Shown: positions 1 through 8,223 of the stretch, piece by piece
How positions within the stretch are numbered: position 1 is the stretch's first letter
How the letters are laid out: each line of letters begins with the position of its first letter
NCBI GenBank assembly: GCA_019100305.1
Contig: JAHRHW010000009.1
Span: forward strand, 1 to 26,092
Length of the DNA: 26,092 bases
Direction of reading: 5' to 3'
Origin: Candidatus Thiodiazotropha taylori
Lineage (GTDB): Bacteria; Pseudomonadota; Gammaproteobacteria; Chromatiales; Chromatiaceae
Translations under genes and position numbers: made by a program
The notes under the pieces: model-generated
What the model was told of the DNA's origin: nothing
The model's database searches: none
What the model saw: only the letters and a program-made list of their open reading frames with translations

Positions 1-1
1 A

Positions 2-1654
2 CGGCAGCTACAACCGGAAATCAGAGATCGGCTGCGCCTGACCCAAAGTGGTATCACCATCCCCCTGCCGGAAGCCCCCATGGCGGCCGATGATCCCTCG
101 CTGTTTGAACAGGATGACCAGGCCGATGGCCATGCTCTGATACGGACCGCCTTGTGCGTGGAACCCAGGTCGGGGCACTTGCATATCTTTCTCCCCCCAT
201 TGACTGAACTTGAACACTATCTGGATCTGGTCAATGCAATCGAGGCCGCCGCGGTGGAGACCGGTTACGGCGTTATCATGGAGGGTTACGAGCCACCCAA
301 GGATCCCAGACTTGAGAGTCTGCAGATCACCCCGGACCCGGGTGTCATCGAGGTCAATATTCAACCCAGCAGCAGTTGGCGGGACCTGGTACAACTCAAC
401 CAGACCCTCTATGAAGAGGCAAGACAATCCCGTCTGGGTACGGAGAAGTTTATGCTCGATGGACGCCACTCGGGTACCGGTGGCGGTAACCATGTTACCA
501 TCGGCGCCGCCGACCCCGCTGACAGCCCGATACTACGACGCCCACATCTGTTGCGCAGTCTGTTGACCTATTGGCAGCACCATCCGGCTCTCTCCTACCT
601 CTTTTCCGGACTCTTCATCGGCCCCACATCCCAAGCCCCAAGGGTGGATGAAGCGAGAGATGACTCTCTGTATGAGCTGGGCATCGCCTTCAGCGAGATG
701 CCCCCCGGGGAGACCCCGGCTCCCTGGCTGGTGGACAGGATTCTTCGCCATCTTCTTGTGGATCTCACCGGTAACACTCACCGGTCCGAATTCTGTATCG
801 ATAAACTCTACTCTCCCGACAGCCCCAGTGGCCGTCTTGGCCTGGTGGAGTTCCGTGGCTTTGAGATGCCACCCCATGCCCAGATGAGTGCGTTGCAGAT
901 GTTGCTGTTGCGCGTTCTGATTGCCCGCTTCTGGGATAACCCCTATGACCGGCCACCGGTCAGTTGGGGTACCGAACTGCACGACCGGTTCATGCTGCCC
1001 CATTTCGTGGCCCGGGATCTGGCCGATGTGGTGAATGATCTCAACCGGGCTGGGTATGCGTTTGAGAATCCATGGTTCGACCCGTTTCTGGAATTCCGCT
1101 TCCCACGCTACGGCACCATCAATGTGGATGATCTGGAGCTGGAGTTACGCTTCGCCATCGAGCCCTGGAATGTGCTGGGCGAAGAGGTAACGGCGCAGGG
1201 AACCGCCCGTTTCGTAGACTCCTCTGTGGAACGACTGCAGGCCAGAATCAAAGGCATCACGCCGGGTCGACACACGGTTACCTGTAATGGCAGGCCGCTA
1301 CCGCTGCACAATACCGGTACCCATGGGGAGTATGTGGCGGGCGTTCGCTTCAAGGCCTGGCAACCGCCTTCCGGTTTGCACCCCACCATCGGCAGTCATG
1401 CGCCACTGGTATTCGATATCGTCGATACCTGGAACCGCACTTCCCTGGGTGGCTGTACCTACCATGTCGCCCATCCCGGTGGCCGCCACTATGAAACCTT
1501 TCCAGTCAATGCAAACGAAGCCGAAGCCCGTCGCCTGGCCCGCTTCCATGATCACGGCCATACCGGCGGCACCATCAACCTGACTGAAGAGAGGATCAAT
1601 GCGGATTTCCCTTATACCCTGGATCTTCGCACCGAACCGGGAGGCTCAAGATGA
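2..1654 (+). CDS. DUF2126 transglutaminase-family protein, C-terminal part (5' end outside window)
   Basis: The reading frame is open from base 2 with no stop or convincing start upstream of the first ATG at 80, so this is the last ~550 residues of a longer protein; the family is usually about 1,100 residues, with a transglutaminase-like domain in the missing N-terminal half. The visible part carries family landmarks such as HSGTGGGNHVTIG, SGLFIGPTSQAPRVDE and GLVEFRGFEMPPHAQMS. Proteins of this family occur with circularly permuted ATP-grasp and alpha-E proteins in a cassette that comparative genomics predicts to make or modify peptides; no substrate is established to my knowledge. The stop overlaps the next start as ATGA (1651-1654), which indicates translational coupling. 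Family assignment is firm, biochemical role is inference. Confidence 0.85.
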   Translation, partial: RQLQPEIRDRLRLTQSGITIPLPEAPMAADDPSLFEQDDQADGHALIRTALCVEPRSGHLHIFLPPLTELEHYLDLVNAIEAAAVETGYGVIMEGYEPPKDPRLESLQITPDPGVIEVNIQPSSSWRDLVQLNQTLYEEARQSRLGTEKFMLDGRHSGTGGGNHVTIGAADPADSPILRRPHLLRSLLTYWQHHPALSYLFSGLFIGPTSQAPRVDEARDDSLYELGIAFSEMPPGETPAPWLVDRILRHLLVDLTGNTHRSEFCIDKLYSPDSPSGRLGLVEFRGFEMPPHAQMSALQMLLLRVLIARFWDNPYDRPPVSWGTELHDRFMLPHFVARDLADVVNDLNRAGYAFENPWFDPFLEFRFPRYGTINVDDLELELRFAIEPWNVLGEEVTAQGTARFVDSSVERLQARIKGITPGRHTVTCNGRPLPLHNTGTHGEYVAGVRFKAWQPPSGLHPTIGSHAPLVFDIVDTWNRTSLGGCTYHVAHPGGRHYETFPVNANEAEARRLARFHDHGHTGGTINLTEERINADFPYTLDLRTEPGGSR

Positions 1655-3096
1655 CCATCAATCGGGAGTCTTTTGAAAACCATCCGTTCTTTGATGAACT
1701 GATCACCGCCAACGGGAATGCCAGAGGTTATGCCCGTAAACTGATCAGCTACCTGGGCAAGCTCGATGAGGGAGAGCTGGCATCCCGTCAATTGGGCGCC
1801 GAACTGGCGCTCAAACAGATGGGCATCACCTTCCGCGTCTATACCGAAGAGGAGGGTTCCATCGATCGTGTCTGGCCATTTGATATCGTGCCCCGCCTGA
1901 TCCCGAAAAAAGAGTGGGAGCGGACCGAATCCGGTCTTAAGCAGCGGGTCGAGGCATTGAATCTGTTTATCGATGATCTCTATCACAAACAGCAGATTGT
2001 CAAAGACAAAGTGTTTCCGGCCGAAGTGCTTGCGGACTCTGAGAACTTCCGCGAGCAGTGTATCGGCATCAATCCTCCGCTGGGTATCTGGGCGCATATT
2101 TGCGGCAGTGATCTGGTACGTGACGACAAGGGTGAGATGTATGTACTCGAGGATAATCTGAGAGTCCCTTCCGGTGTCTCGTATATGTTAGAGAACCGAC
2201 TGGTCACCAAAAGGGTCTTTCCGGAACTGTTTGAAACCTACAGTCCCCTACCCATCGATGACTACCCCTCTGAACTGTTCGATACCCTCTCTGCCCTTTC
2301 ACCACGCCCTGGAGATCATCCGGAGATCGTGGTACTCACCCCGGGCATCTATAACTCGGCCTATTTTGAACATGCCTATCTGGCACAACAGATGGGATGC
2401 GAGCTGGTTGAGGGGCGCGACCTGGTGGTTGAAAAGGATGATTGTGTCTATATGCGCAATATCGAAGGGCTCTCCCGGGTGGATGTGATCTATCGTCGTA
2501 TCGATGATCTTTTTCTCGATCCGGAGGCGTTCAATGCCGACTCGATGCTGGGTGTTCCCGGTCTGATGCGAGCCTGGAAAGCGGGCAATGTGGCACTGGC
2601 CAATGCCCCGGGGGCCGGTGTGGCGGATGACAAAGTGGTCTACTCCTTTGTGCCCGATATCATTCGTTACTATCTGGACCAGGAACCCATCGTACCGAAT
2701 GTACCGACTTGGCGCTGCATGGACAAACCATCCTGTGATTATGTCCTGGGTCATCTCAAAGAGCTAGTGGTAAAGCCCGCCAACGAATCGGGTGGTTACG
2801 GCCTGCTGGTGGGGCCGGCATCAACCCGACAGGAGCGTGAGACCTTCCGCAAGCTGATCGAGAAGAATCCCCGTAACTACATTGCACAACCGACTCTGGC
2901 GATCTCGACGGTCCCCACAATCAGTGGTGGTCTGCTTGAACCCAGACATGTTGATCTGAGGCCGTTCATACTCAGCGGCAAGTCGATGGAGGTGACCACC
3001 GGTGGGCTGACCCGGGTGGCTCTATGTAAAGGATCGCTGGTGGTGAACTCATCCCAGGGCGGCGGCAGTAAGGACACCTGGATCGTTGACAGTTGA
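1651..3096 (+). CDS. circularly permuted ATP-grasp type 2 protein (DUF404/DUF407)
   Basis: This 481-residue protein has the typical length and landmarks of the circularly permuted ATP-grasp family. VLEDNLRVPSGVSYMLENR near residues 168-186 and VVKPANESGGYGLLVGPAS near 372-390 resemble the metal- and nucleotide-binding segments, and IAQPTLAISTVPT follows. ATP-grasp enzymes form amide or peptide bonds through acyl-phosphate intermediates, so it is the likely ligase of the cassette. The start at 1651 overlaps the stop of the upstream gene. The protein ends shortly after a GGGSKDTW segment, which is usual for the family. Its acceptor and donor substrates are unknown. Confidence 0.88.
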   Translation: MTINRESFENHPFFDELITANGNARGYARKLISYLGKLDEGELASRQLGAELALKQMGITFRVYTEEEGSIDRVWPFDIVPRLIPKKEWERTESGLKQRVEALNLFIDDLYHKQQIVKDKVFPAEVLADSENFREQCIGINPPLGIWAHICGSDLVRDDKGEMYVLEDNLRVPSGVSYMLENRLVTKRVFPELFETYSPLPIDDYPSELFDTLSALSPRPGDHPEIVVLTPGIYNSAYFEHAYLAQQMGCELVEGRDLVVEKDDCVYMRNIEGLSRVDVIYRRIDDLFLDPEAFNADSMLGVPGLMRAWKAGNVALANAPGAGVADDKVVYSFVPDIIRYYLDQEPIVPNVPTWRCMDKPSCDYVLGHLKELVVKPANESGGYGLLVGPASTRQERETFRKLIEKNPRNYIAQPTLAISTVPTISGGLLEPRHVDLRPFILSGKSMEVTTGGLTRVALCKGSLVVNSSQGGGSKDTWIVDS

Positions 3097-3130
3097 TTGA
3101 GATGAGCAATGACTATCTGAGGAGCGAGTA

Positions 3131-4075
3131 ATGTTATCCCGAGTTGCAGAGACCATATACTGGATAGGGCGTTATCAGGAACGGGCTGAAAACACCGCGC
3201 GTCTGATCACCGTCAACACTAATCTGATGCTGGATCTGCCACCCAAGGTTGCCCCAGGCTGGGATGCACTGATCAACCTGCTGGGCTGCTACGAGTCCTA
3301 CCTGGCACGTCATCCGGAGTTTACCGAACGCCGGGTAGCAAATTTTCTAATCAACGATGAATCCAATTCAAGCTCCATCATCAGCACCCTCTGCGCATTG
3401 CGAGAGAATGCCCGCACGATACGCGAGATATTGCCGCGGGAAGCCTGGGAGTCGATCAACAGTTATTACCAGACCGCCCTGGAGCGTAAACAGAGCAGCT
3501 TTTCCCGCCAGGGCCGACAAGCTTACCTGGAACATATCATTGCCGGCTCACAGTTGATGACCGGGTTACTGGCTGGCAGCATGAATCACGACACGGCTTA
3601 CCGCTTTCTCAATTTGGGACGAAAACTGGAACGTGCCGATATGACTACACGTATCATCGATGTACGACCCGAAAATCCACTTCAGGATGAGGCGCCTGAA
3701 CTGGTACCATTTGAAGACATTCTATGGATGAGTATGTTGAAGTCACTCAGTGCTTATCAGATGTATCGACAACATATGCAGGTCAGAATCAATCGCAAGG
3801 ATGTTCTACAGTTCCTGTTTAAAACACAGGGTTTTCCCCGTTCAATTAGTTATTGCACGGAAAACATCCGTTTCAATCTCTCCCGTCTGCCGAAAAACAG
3901 AACACCGTTAAAAGTACTGAAAAAGATCGATACCCGCCTGACAGAGATGTTGACGGATAAGATGGATAACAACGTTCTGCATGAGTTTATCGACGATTTA
4001 CAGATCGATTTTGGCATCCTGCATGAATCGATTTCAAAAGCCTATTTCCCACCTGCTCTGATGTCTGCGGCATGA
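3131..4075 (+). CDS. alpha-E domain-containing protein (DUF403)
   Basis: The 314-residue product begins MLSRVAETIYWIGRYQERAE, the hallmark N-terminus of the alpha-helical alpha-E family, and is full length. A strong ribosome-binding site (GAGGAGCGAG, ending a few bases upstream) supports ATG 3131. It follows the ATP-grasp gene by 34 bp and is the usual third member of the cassette. In many genomes a second transglutaminase and a proteasome-like peptidase follow; neither is present downstream here, where the respiratory-complex operon begins. The molecular role is not established. It may be a helical scaffold or partner for the ATP-grasp enzyme (inference). Confidence 0.88.
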   Translation: MLSRVAETIYWIGRYQERAENTARLITVNTNLMLDLPPKVAPGWDALINLLGCYESYLARHPEFTERRVANFLINDESNSSSIISTLCALRENARTIREILPREAWESINSYYQTALERKQSSFSRQGRQAYLEHIIAGSQLMTGLLAGSMNHDTAYRFLNLGRKLERADMTTRIIDVRPENPLQDEAPELVPFEDILWMSMLKSLSAYQMYRQHMQVRINRKDVLQFLFKTQGFPRSISYCTENIRFNLSRLPKNRTPLKVLKKIDTRLTEMLTDKMDNNVLHEFIDDLQIDFGILHESISKAYFPPALMSAA

Positions 4076-4142
4076 TTGACAAAAGGTTTATTGAGTGGCG
4101 TCATTGGGCTGTAACATAAAGATGATTTGATAACGATATAGC

Positions 4143-4158
4143 GCGTACAATAGTACGC
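4143..4158 (+). promoter_or_regulatory. short perfect stem-loop in the leader of the Mrp/Mbx-like operon
   Basis: The arms GCGTAC and GTACGC enclose a four-base AATA loop in the 111-bp gap between the alpha-E gene and mrpE. It lies about 28 bases before the chosen ATG. There is no T-tract after it, so it is not an intrinsic terminator. It could be a leader structure or chance. No convincing promoter could be assigned in the gap, although a TTGACA hexamer sits at 4076-4081 without a good -10 at normal spacing. Confidence 0.3.
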
Positions 4159-4186
4159 ACAACCACAACAAAAGGTGACTCCGAGT

Positions 4187-4714
4187 ATGACGACAAAGTC
4201 CATACAACAACCCGAACCCGGTTTTGTCCACGGACTGTTTCTCTACCTGCTTGTGTTTACACTCTGGATGTTGTTGGTCGGCAATCTGGACACAGCGGAG
4301 ATGGCCGCCGGAGTGGTGGTCGCTCTGATTGTCACGCTGGCAAGCCGGCCTCACCTCAGCATCCTCGCCGGGCTGATCATCTCACCGAGCGCACTGCTTC
4401 CTTTGCTACGCTACCTCGGCACTTTTATCGTGGCGCTGGTTCAAGCCAACCTCGACATGGCCCGGCGCGTACTGAGTCCTTCACTGCCTTTGCAACCGGC
4501 CGTTGTGGAGGTGGAGACCAAACTCAAATCATCGCTCGGCCGTCTGATTCTGGCGAACAGCATCACCCTGACCCCTGGCACCCTGACTGTCGATGTTCAG
4601 GACCAGGTGCTGTTGGTGCATTGGGTCGACGCTCCCCCAGGCAGTGATCGGGTATCCACCACCAAAGCCATCACCAGCAAATTTGAACAACATCTGAAAG
4701 GCTTCGTGTTATGA
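4187..4714 (+). CDS. mrpE: MrpE/MnhE-like cation antiporter subunit (Mbx-type complex)
   Basis: The 175-residue product has hydrophobic segments near residues 12-32, 38-52 and 58-85, then a soluble tail with SLGRLILANSITLTPGTLTVD, the conserved MrpE/MnhE signature. I chose ATG 4187 over the in-frame GTG at 4175 because AAAGGTGA at 4171-4178 is correctly placed as its ribosome-binding site. It is the first gene of a long operon and overlaps the MrpF-like gene as ATGA (4711-4714). In Mrp antiporters and in Mbh/Mbx complexes this subunit belongs to the ion-translocating membrane module. The family call is firm; which cation is moved cannot be read from sequence. Confidence 0.87.
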   Translation: MTTKSIQQPEPGFVHGLFLYLLVFTLWMLLVGNLDTAEMAAGVVVALIVTLASRPHLSILAGLIISPSALLPLLRYLGTFIVALVQANLDMARRVLSPSLPLQPAVVEVETKLKSSLGRLILANSITLTPGTLTVDVQDQVLLVHWVDAPPGSDRVSTTKAITSKFEQHLKGFVL

Positions 4715-4974
4715 CATTAACCCTATTGGAGATCGTGGCACTGGGCTTGCTGGGTGCTGCGGTATTACTCAGTCTGTTGCGCCTGATCCTGGGCCCCACA
4801 GCTCCGGACCGGGTGGTTGCCGCCGATACCCTGGCGGTGATAACGACTTCCGGACTGGTGATCATCGCCGCCCTTCTGGGTAGCCCACTCTATCTGGATG
4901 TGGCGCTGATCTACGGCACCTTGGCGTTTGTCGGTGTGGTCGCTATCGCCCGAACGATTGAGGGGAACGGCTGA
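4711..4974 (+). CDS. mrpF: MrpF/MnhF-like antiporter subunit
   Basis: This is an 87-residue, three-helix membrane protein of normal family length. It contains LILGPTAPDRVVAADTLAV near residues 24-42, the diagnostic MrpF/MnhF motif, followed by YLDVALIYGTLAFVG in the last helix. It overlaps the genes on both sides (ATGA at 4711-4714 and TGATG at 4972-4976). It is expected to be part of the cation-translocating module of the complex encoded by the operon. Confidence 0.9.
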   Translation: MTLTLLEIVALGLLGAAVLLSLLRLILGPTAPDRVVAADTLAVITTSGLVIIAALLGSPLYLDVALIYGTLAFVGVVAIARTIEGNG

Positions 4975-5291
4975 TGAGACTGATTGCCGATCTGTTTCTT
5001 GTTGTCGGTGCCGCCTTCACCCTGTTCGGCGCCATTGGACTGATCCGTATGCCCGATGTCTATAACCGCATCCAGGCAGGCACCAAGGCGGTCACCCTTG
5101 GCTCGCTCTGCCTGTTGATCGGTATTGCTCTGCTCTACCCCGCCTGGTGGTCGAAGTTGCTGGTAATCGGCGTGCTGATTCTGATTACCAATCCACTCGG
5201 CTCTTCCACCATTGCCCGGGCACTGCTTAAGGCTGGAGTAAAACCCTGGAGCAAAGCCAGCGTAAGCCAACCAGGAGAGGCTGACCGATGA
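4974..5291 (+). CDS. mrpG: MrpG/MnhG-like antiporter subunit
   Basis: The 105-residue protein has the canonical GAIGLIRMPDVYNRIQAG segment followed by TKAVTLG, which identifies the MrpG/MnhG family, and three hydrophobic helices. It starts one base inside the mrpF stop and its own stop overlaps the next ATG (5288-5291). The C-terminal tail is short and basic. It is expected to work with the MrpE- and MrpF-like subunits in ion transport. Confidence 0.9.
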   Translation: MRLIADLFLVVGAAFTLFGAIGLIRMPDVYNRIQAGTKAVTLGSLCLLIGIALLYPAWWSKLLVIGVLILITNPLGSSTIARALLKAGVKPWSKASVSQPGEADR

Positions 5292-5599
5292 GTGAAGTAG
5301 AACTTTGGATTGCCCTGATCCTGGGAATCATGATGTTAAGCAGTGCGGTGCTGGCACTGGTAGTCAAAAACCATCTCGCTGCGGTAGCGGCAGCGTCCGT
5401 GGTCTCTCTTGGTTTAGCGCTGCTGTTTGCCTTGATGCGGGCACCGGATGTGGCGATGACCGAAGCTGCCGTAGGCGCCGGCCTGAGCAGTCTGATCCTG
5501 GCTTTGGCATTGCGCCGCCTGGGCTTGTGGCAGATCGATAGCGGACGCGAAAACAGTAATCTGCTGAGTGCTTCAAGCAAGGGGAAAGACGATGCGTAA
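5288..5599 (+). CDS. MbhD-like subunit (DUF4040; equivalent to a C-terminal part of MrpA)
   Basis: This 103-residue membrane protein has about three helices and the motif MRAPDVAMTEAAVGAG at about residues 50-65, with a membrane glutamate (E59). The motif is conserved in MbhD/MbxD and in the matching C-terminal region of MrpA. In stand-alone Mrp antiporters this domain is fused to the large MrpA subunit; here it is a separate gene, as in membrane-bound hydrogenase and Mbx operons. It overlaps mrpG by four bases and the next gene by eight. Confidence 0.85.
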   Translation: MSEVELWIALILGIMMLSSAVLALVVKNHLAAVAAASVVSLGLALLFALMRAPDVAMTEAAVGAGLSSLILALALRRLGLWQIDSGRENSNLLSASSKGKDDA

Positions 5600-6278
5600 T
5601 CTCACCGGCCTGTTGTTTGCCGGCGGCCTGGGTTTCATGCTGCTGGCGATTGCCAGCGGCATCGATTTCGGCAGTCCGCCGATGCGCATCGGCGAAGCAA
5701 TACAGTCCGCCTCTCCCCAGGAGGTCGGTGCCGCCAATATTGTCACCTCAGTGGTGCTGGGCTACCGGGGTATCGATACACTCGGGGAGCTTGCCATCCT
5801 GTTTGCCGCCGCGTCGGCCGCCGGAGTGGTGCTGGGTCGTCGGCATACCACCACAGGCACACAGCGCAAAGGCGGATTCGTGCTGTTTCACGGTGGCGCC
5901 CTGATCTTTCCCTTTCTGTTGACGATCGGCTTTTACATCATCTTTCACGGCCATCTGACACCAGGTGGCGGATTTCAGGGCGGTGTGATTCTTGCGGCAG
6001 CCTTTTTCCTGCCTCTGTTGGCCAGGCCCGGCGCGCGCCTGCACCACTCCATTCTGAGTGTCATCGAAGCCTTTGCCGGTGCCAGCTTTATTCTCATTGG
6101 ACTCGCCGCCCTGGCAGAGGGCCAGGCATTTCTGCAACCGATGCTCAATCAGGATACCCTTGGTTCGCTGATATCGGCCGGCACCCTGCCTCTGCTCTAT
6201 ATCGCAGTGGGTTTGAAGGTCGGTGCCGAGTTGGCAAGCCTGCTCTCCAATCTTGCGCAAACGGAGTCTGAACAATGA
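5592..6278 (+). CDS. mrpB: fused MbhE-like + MrpB/MnhB-like antiporter subunit
   Basis: The 228-residue product joins two parts. Residues ~1-80 contain ANIVTSVVLGYRGIDTLGE, the MbhE signature that is otherwise the extreme C-terminus of MrpA. Residues ~95-220 contain LIFPFLLTIGFYIIFHGH then TPGGGFQGGVI, the MrpB/MnhB (DUF4040-linked) signature. ATG 5592 is preferred over GTG 5568: GGGGA lies just upstream and the start overlaps the preceding stop by eight bases. The fusion keeps the Mrp/Mbx gene order intact. It overlaps mrpC by four bases (6275-6278). Confidence 0.85.
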   Translation: MRNLTGLLFAGGLGFMLLAIASGIDFGSPPMRIGEAIQSASPQEVGAANIVTSVVLGYRGIDTLGELAILFAAASAAGVVLGRRHTTTGTQRKGGFVLFHGGALIFPFLLTIGFYIIFHGHLTPGGGFQGGVILAAAFFLPLLARPGARLHHSILSVIEAFAGASFILIGLAALAEGQAFLQPMLNQDTLGSLISAGTLPLLYIAVGLKVGAELASLLSNLAQTESEQ

Positions 6279-6754
6279 TCCCGGGCGTGACACTTGAACT
6301 GATACTCTATACCACGGCCCTGGGGCTGGTGATTATCGGCCTGGCCGGTGTGGTTCTCAGCAGCCATCTGTTCCGTATGGTACTTGCACTGGTGATTGCC
6401 GAAGCGGGAGCCAACCTGATGCTGGTACTCTCCGGCTATCGCTGGGATGCGGTGGCGCCCATCCTGTTGCAACGAGCCGAACAACCGACGATGGTCGATC
6501 CGGTTCCGCAGGCGATGGTGCTGACGGCAATCGTGATTGGCGTCGGCATCCAGGCACTGGCGGTCAGCATATTGATTCGTATCCGCCAGCGCTACGGCAA
6601 CCTGAAGCGTCGTGATGTGGCGGAAAAGATGGATGCTGAAATAGCCGCCAGCGCGGGAATCCGCAGGGACATCAGTCAGGATGCGCCGCTCGGTGAGCGT
6701 CCCCTTTCACCGCTTCCGGCTCATACTGCTGAATCCCGAGGAGGCGATGCATGA
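6275..6754 (+). CDS. mrpC: MrpC/MnhC-like subunit (NuoK family)
   Basis: The 159-residue product has three NuoK-type helices in residues ~5-110 and the diagnostic VDPVPQAMVLTAIVIG motif at about residues 73-88. After residue ~113 there is a hydrophilic tail of about 45 residues, which makes it longer than the usual ~115-residue MrpC; its function is unknown. It overlaps the genes on each side by four bases. It probably forms the connecting helix bundle between antiporter-like subunits. Confidence 0.88.
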   Translation: MIPGVTLELILYTTALGLVIIGLAGVVLSSHLFRMVLALVIAEAGANLMLVLSGYRWDAVAPILLQRAEQPTMVDPVPQAMVLTAIVIGVGIQALAVSILIRIRQRYGNLKRRDVAEKMDAEIAASAGIRRDISQDAPLGERPLSPLPAHTAESRGGDA

Positions 6755-8223
6755 ACAACCTGGTGTTGACGATCGCCCTGCCCCTGCTCGGCGCCTTCTT
6801 ACTGCCTGTGTTGATGCGTCTCTCCCAGGCGATCGGCTTATGGCTCGGTCCGATTATTCTGGGTTATGGCTGTTGGTTGTTGGGTAATCTCTGGTTTAGC
6901 GACATCAGCCTGCCATTGTCGATAGCGATTGGTGGATTTGATGCACCATACGGCATCAATCTCTACCTGGACTCACTGGCCCTGTTATTCGCCTTTGCGG
7001 TACAACTTTTGGGATTGATCTGCTGGCCCTATGCATTGAATCAGGATACGGCCAGACGACAGGCGCTGATGCTTCTACTGGTCGCCTCCTCGACCGGACT
7101 GGCACTCTCCGGCGATCTGTTCAATCTGTATGTCTTTTATGAACTGGCAGCCGTAGCCACCTTCGGGCTTGTGGCTGCTTCCACTACCTCGGCAGCCTAC
7201 GCCGCAACCTTTCGCTATCTGATATTGAGCGGTATCGGTTCCGTGTTGACCCTGCTCGGTATCGCATTGATCTACAGTCACACCGGCACCCTCAACCTGG
7301 CCCATCTGGCGCAGCTGGCCCCAGAGCTACTGCACGACAGACTGGGAATGACCGCCTACCTGCTGATCCTCATTGGTATCGGTGTCAAAGCGGAGCTGTT
7401 TCCGGTCAACGCCTGGGTGCCAGAGATCTACGCCACTGCCTCCAGCCGGCTCTCGGGCTTTCTGGCCGGATTGCTTTCGAAGCTGGCACTGCTGATCATT
7501 CTGCGACTGCTGGTGCTGATATTTGATCAGCCGGAAGCGGTACAGATCGTTCTCGTACTCGGCATACTCGGGGTCATCAGCGGTGAATTCGCAGCCTGGC
7601 GCGCCAAGGATATGCGACGCATGCTCGGCTTCTCCTCGATCGGTCAGCTAGGCATTATCTTTATCGCCCTCTCCTTACCGGATGAGCGTGGACTGTTGGC
7701 CCTGCTGGCCCTGTCGCTTCACCACCTGGTAATCAAAACCGGGCTCTTCATGCTGGCTGACGGCTGGGGTGGGTCGCTCGAGCGGTTGACCGGAGCGGCC
7801 AAAAGGTCACCGGTGGGTGCGGCACTGTTTACCCTCTTCGCCCTCTCCCTGGTTGGTGTACCCCCACTGCCCGGATTCTGGGCCAAATTCACCCTGATCA
7901 CCGAGTTGGCAGCTCAGAGTGAGCCACTCTATCTGATCGGTCTGCTGGTATTTCTCTTGGCCACGGTAATAGAGACAAGTTATCTGTTCCGCATCGTGGC
8001 GAAGCTCTACAGTTCAGCCGAGACCACCACCAACCAGCCTGAGCATCAAAACATGCCCGGTCTCTCCCTGGCCACGGCTTCACTCTTCGCCATCACACTG
8101 CTGGCGGCAACGGTACTCATCGCTCCAATCGGTGATGGACTGCAAGCTGTTGCGGCTGAGGCAAAAAATGCCGAGCTTTACATACAAACCGTGATACCGG
8201 CAACGCCCGGAGGCCAATTGTGA
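6751..8223 (+). CDS. mrpD: MrpD/MbxH-like proton-conducting antiporter subunit (NuoN/NuoM superfamily)
   Basis: This 490-residue polytopic protein belongs to the proton-conducting transporter superfamily. The conserved glutamate of TM5 is visible in VFYELAAVATFG (E131) and the conserved lysine of TM7 in IGVKAELFPVNAWVPE (K213). A later SLHHLVIKTGLFML segment supplies another conserved lysine, and PPLPGFWAKF is also typical. It starts within an ATGA overlap and ends over the GTG of the next gene. It is one of two large antiporter-like subunits in the operon, as expected for an Mbx-type rather than an Mbh-type complex. Confidence 0.9.
   Translation: MNNLVLTIALPLLGAFLLPVLMRLSQAIGLWLGPIILGYGCWLLGNLWFSDISLPLSIAIGGFDAPYGINLYLDSLALLFAFAVQLLGLICWPYALNQDTARRQALMLLLVASSTGLALSGDLFNLYVFYELAAVATFGLVAASTTSAAYAATFRYLILSGIGSVLTLLGIALIYSHTGTLNLAHLAQLAPELLHDRLGMTAYLLILIGIGVKAELFPVNAWVPEIYATASSRLSGFLAGLLSKLALLIILRLLVLIFDQPEAVQIVLVLGILGVISGEFAAWRAKDMRRMLGFSSIGQLGIIFIALSLPDERGLLALLALSLHHLVIKTGLFMLADGWGGSLERLTGAAKRSPVGAALFTLFALSLVGVPPLPGFWAKFTLITELAAQSEPLYLIGLLVFLLATVIETSYLFRIVAKLYSSAETTTNQPEHQNMPGLSLATASLFAITLLAATVLIAPIGDGLQAVAAEAKNAELYIQTVIPATPGGQL
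8209..8213 (+). promoter_or_regulatory. ribosome-binding site that fixes a GTG start
   Basis: GGAGG lies six bases before GTG 8220, the start of the NuoL-like gene. The GTG overlaps the mrpD stop (TGA 8221-8223), and no ATG occurs nearby in frame. Confidence 0.7.

Noticed and set aside
2299..2754. Long minus-strand ORF opposite the ATP-grasp gene
   Set aside because: It lies fully inside a clearly conserved + strand gene, and its translation resembles no protein family.
4076..4140. Sigma-70 promoter from TTGACA at 4076-4081
   Set aside because: There is no acceptable -10 hexamer 16-18 bases downstream.
4187..8223. Stand-alone Mrp Na+/H+ antiporter operon
   Set aside because: There is no full-length MrpA, the MbhD and MbhE domains are arranged as in Mbh/Mbx clusters, and the genes continue by overlap into NuoL- and NuoH-like subunits.
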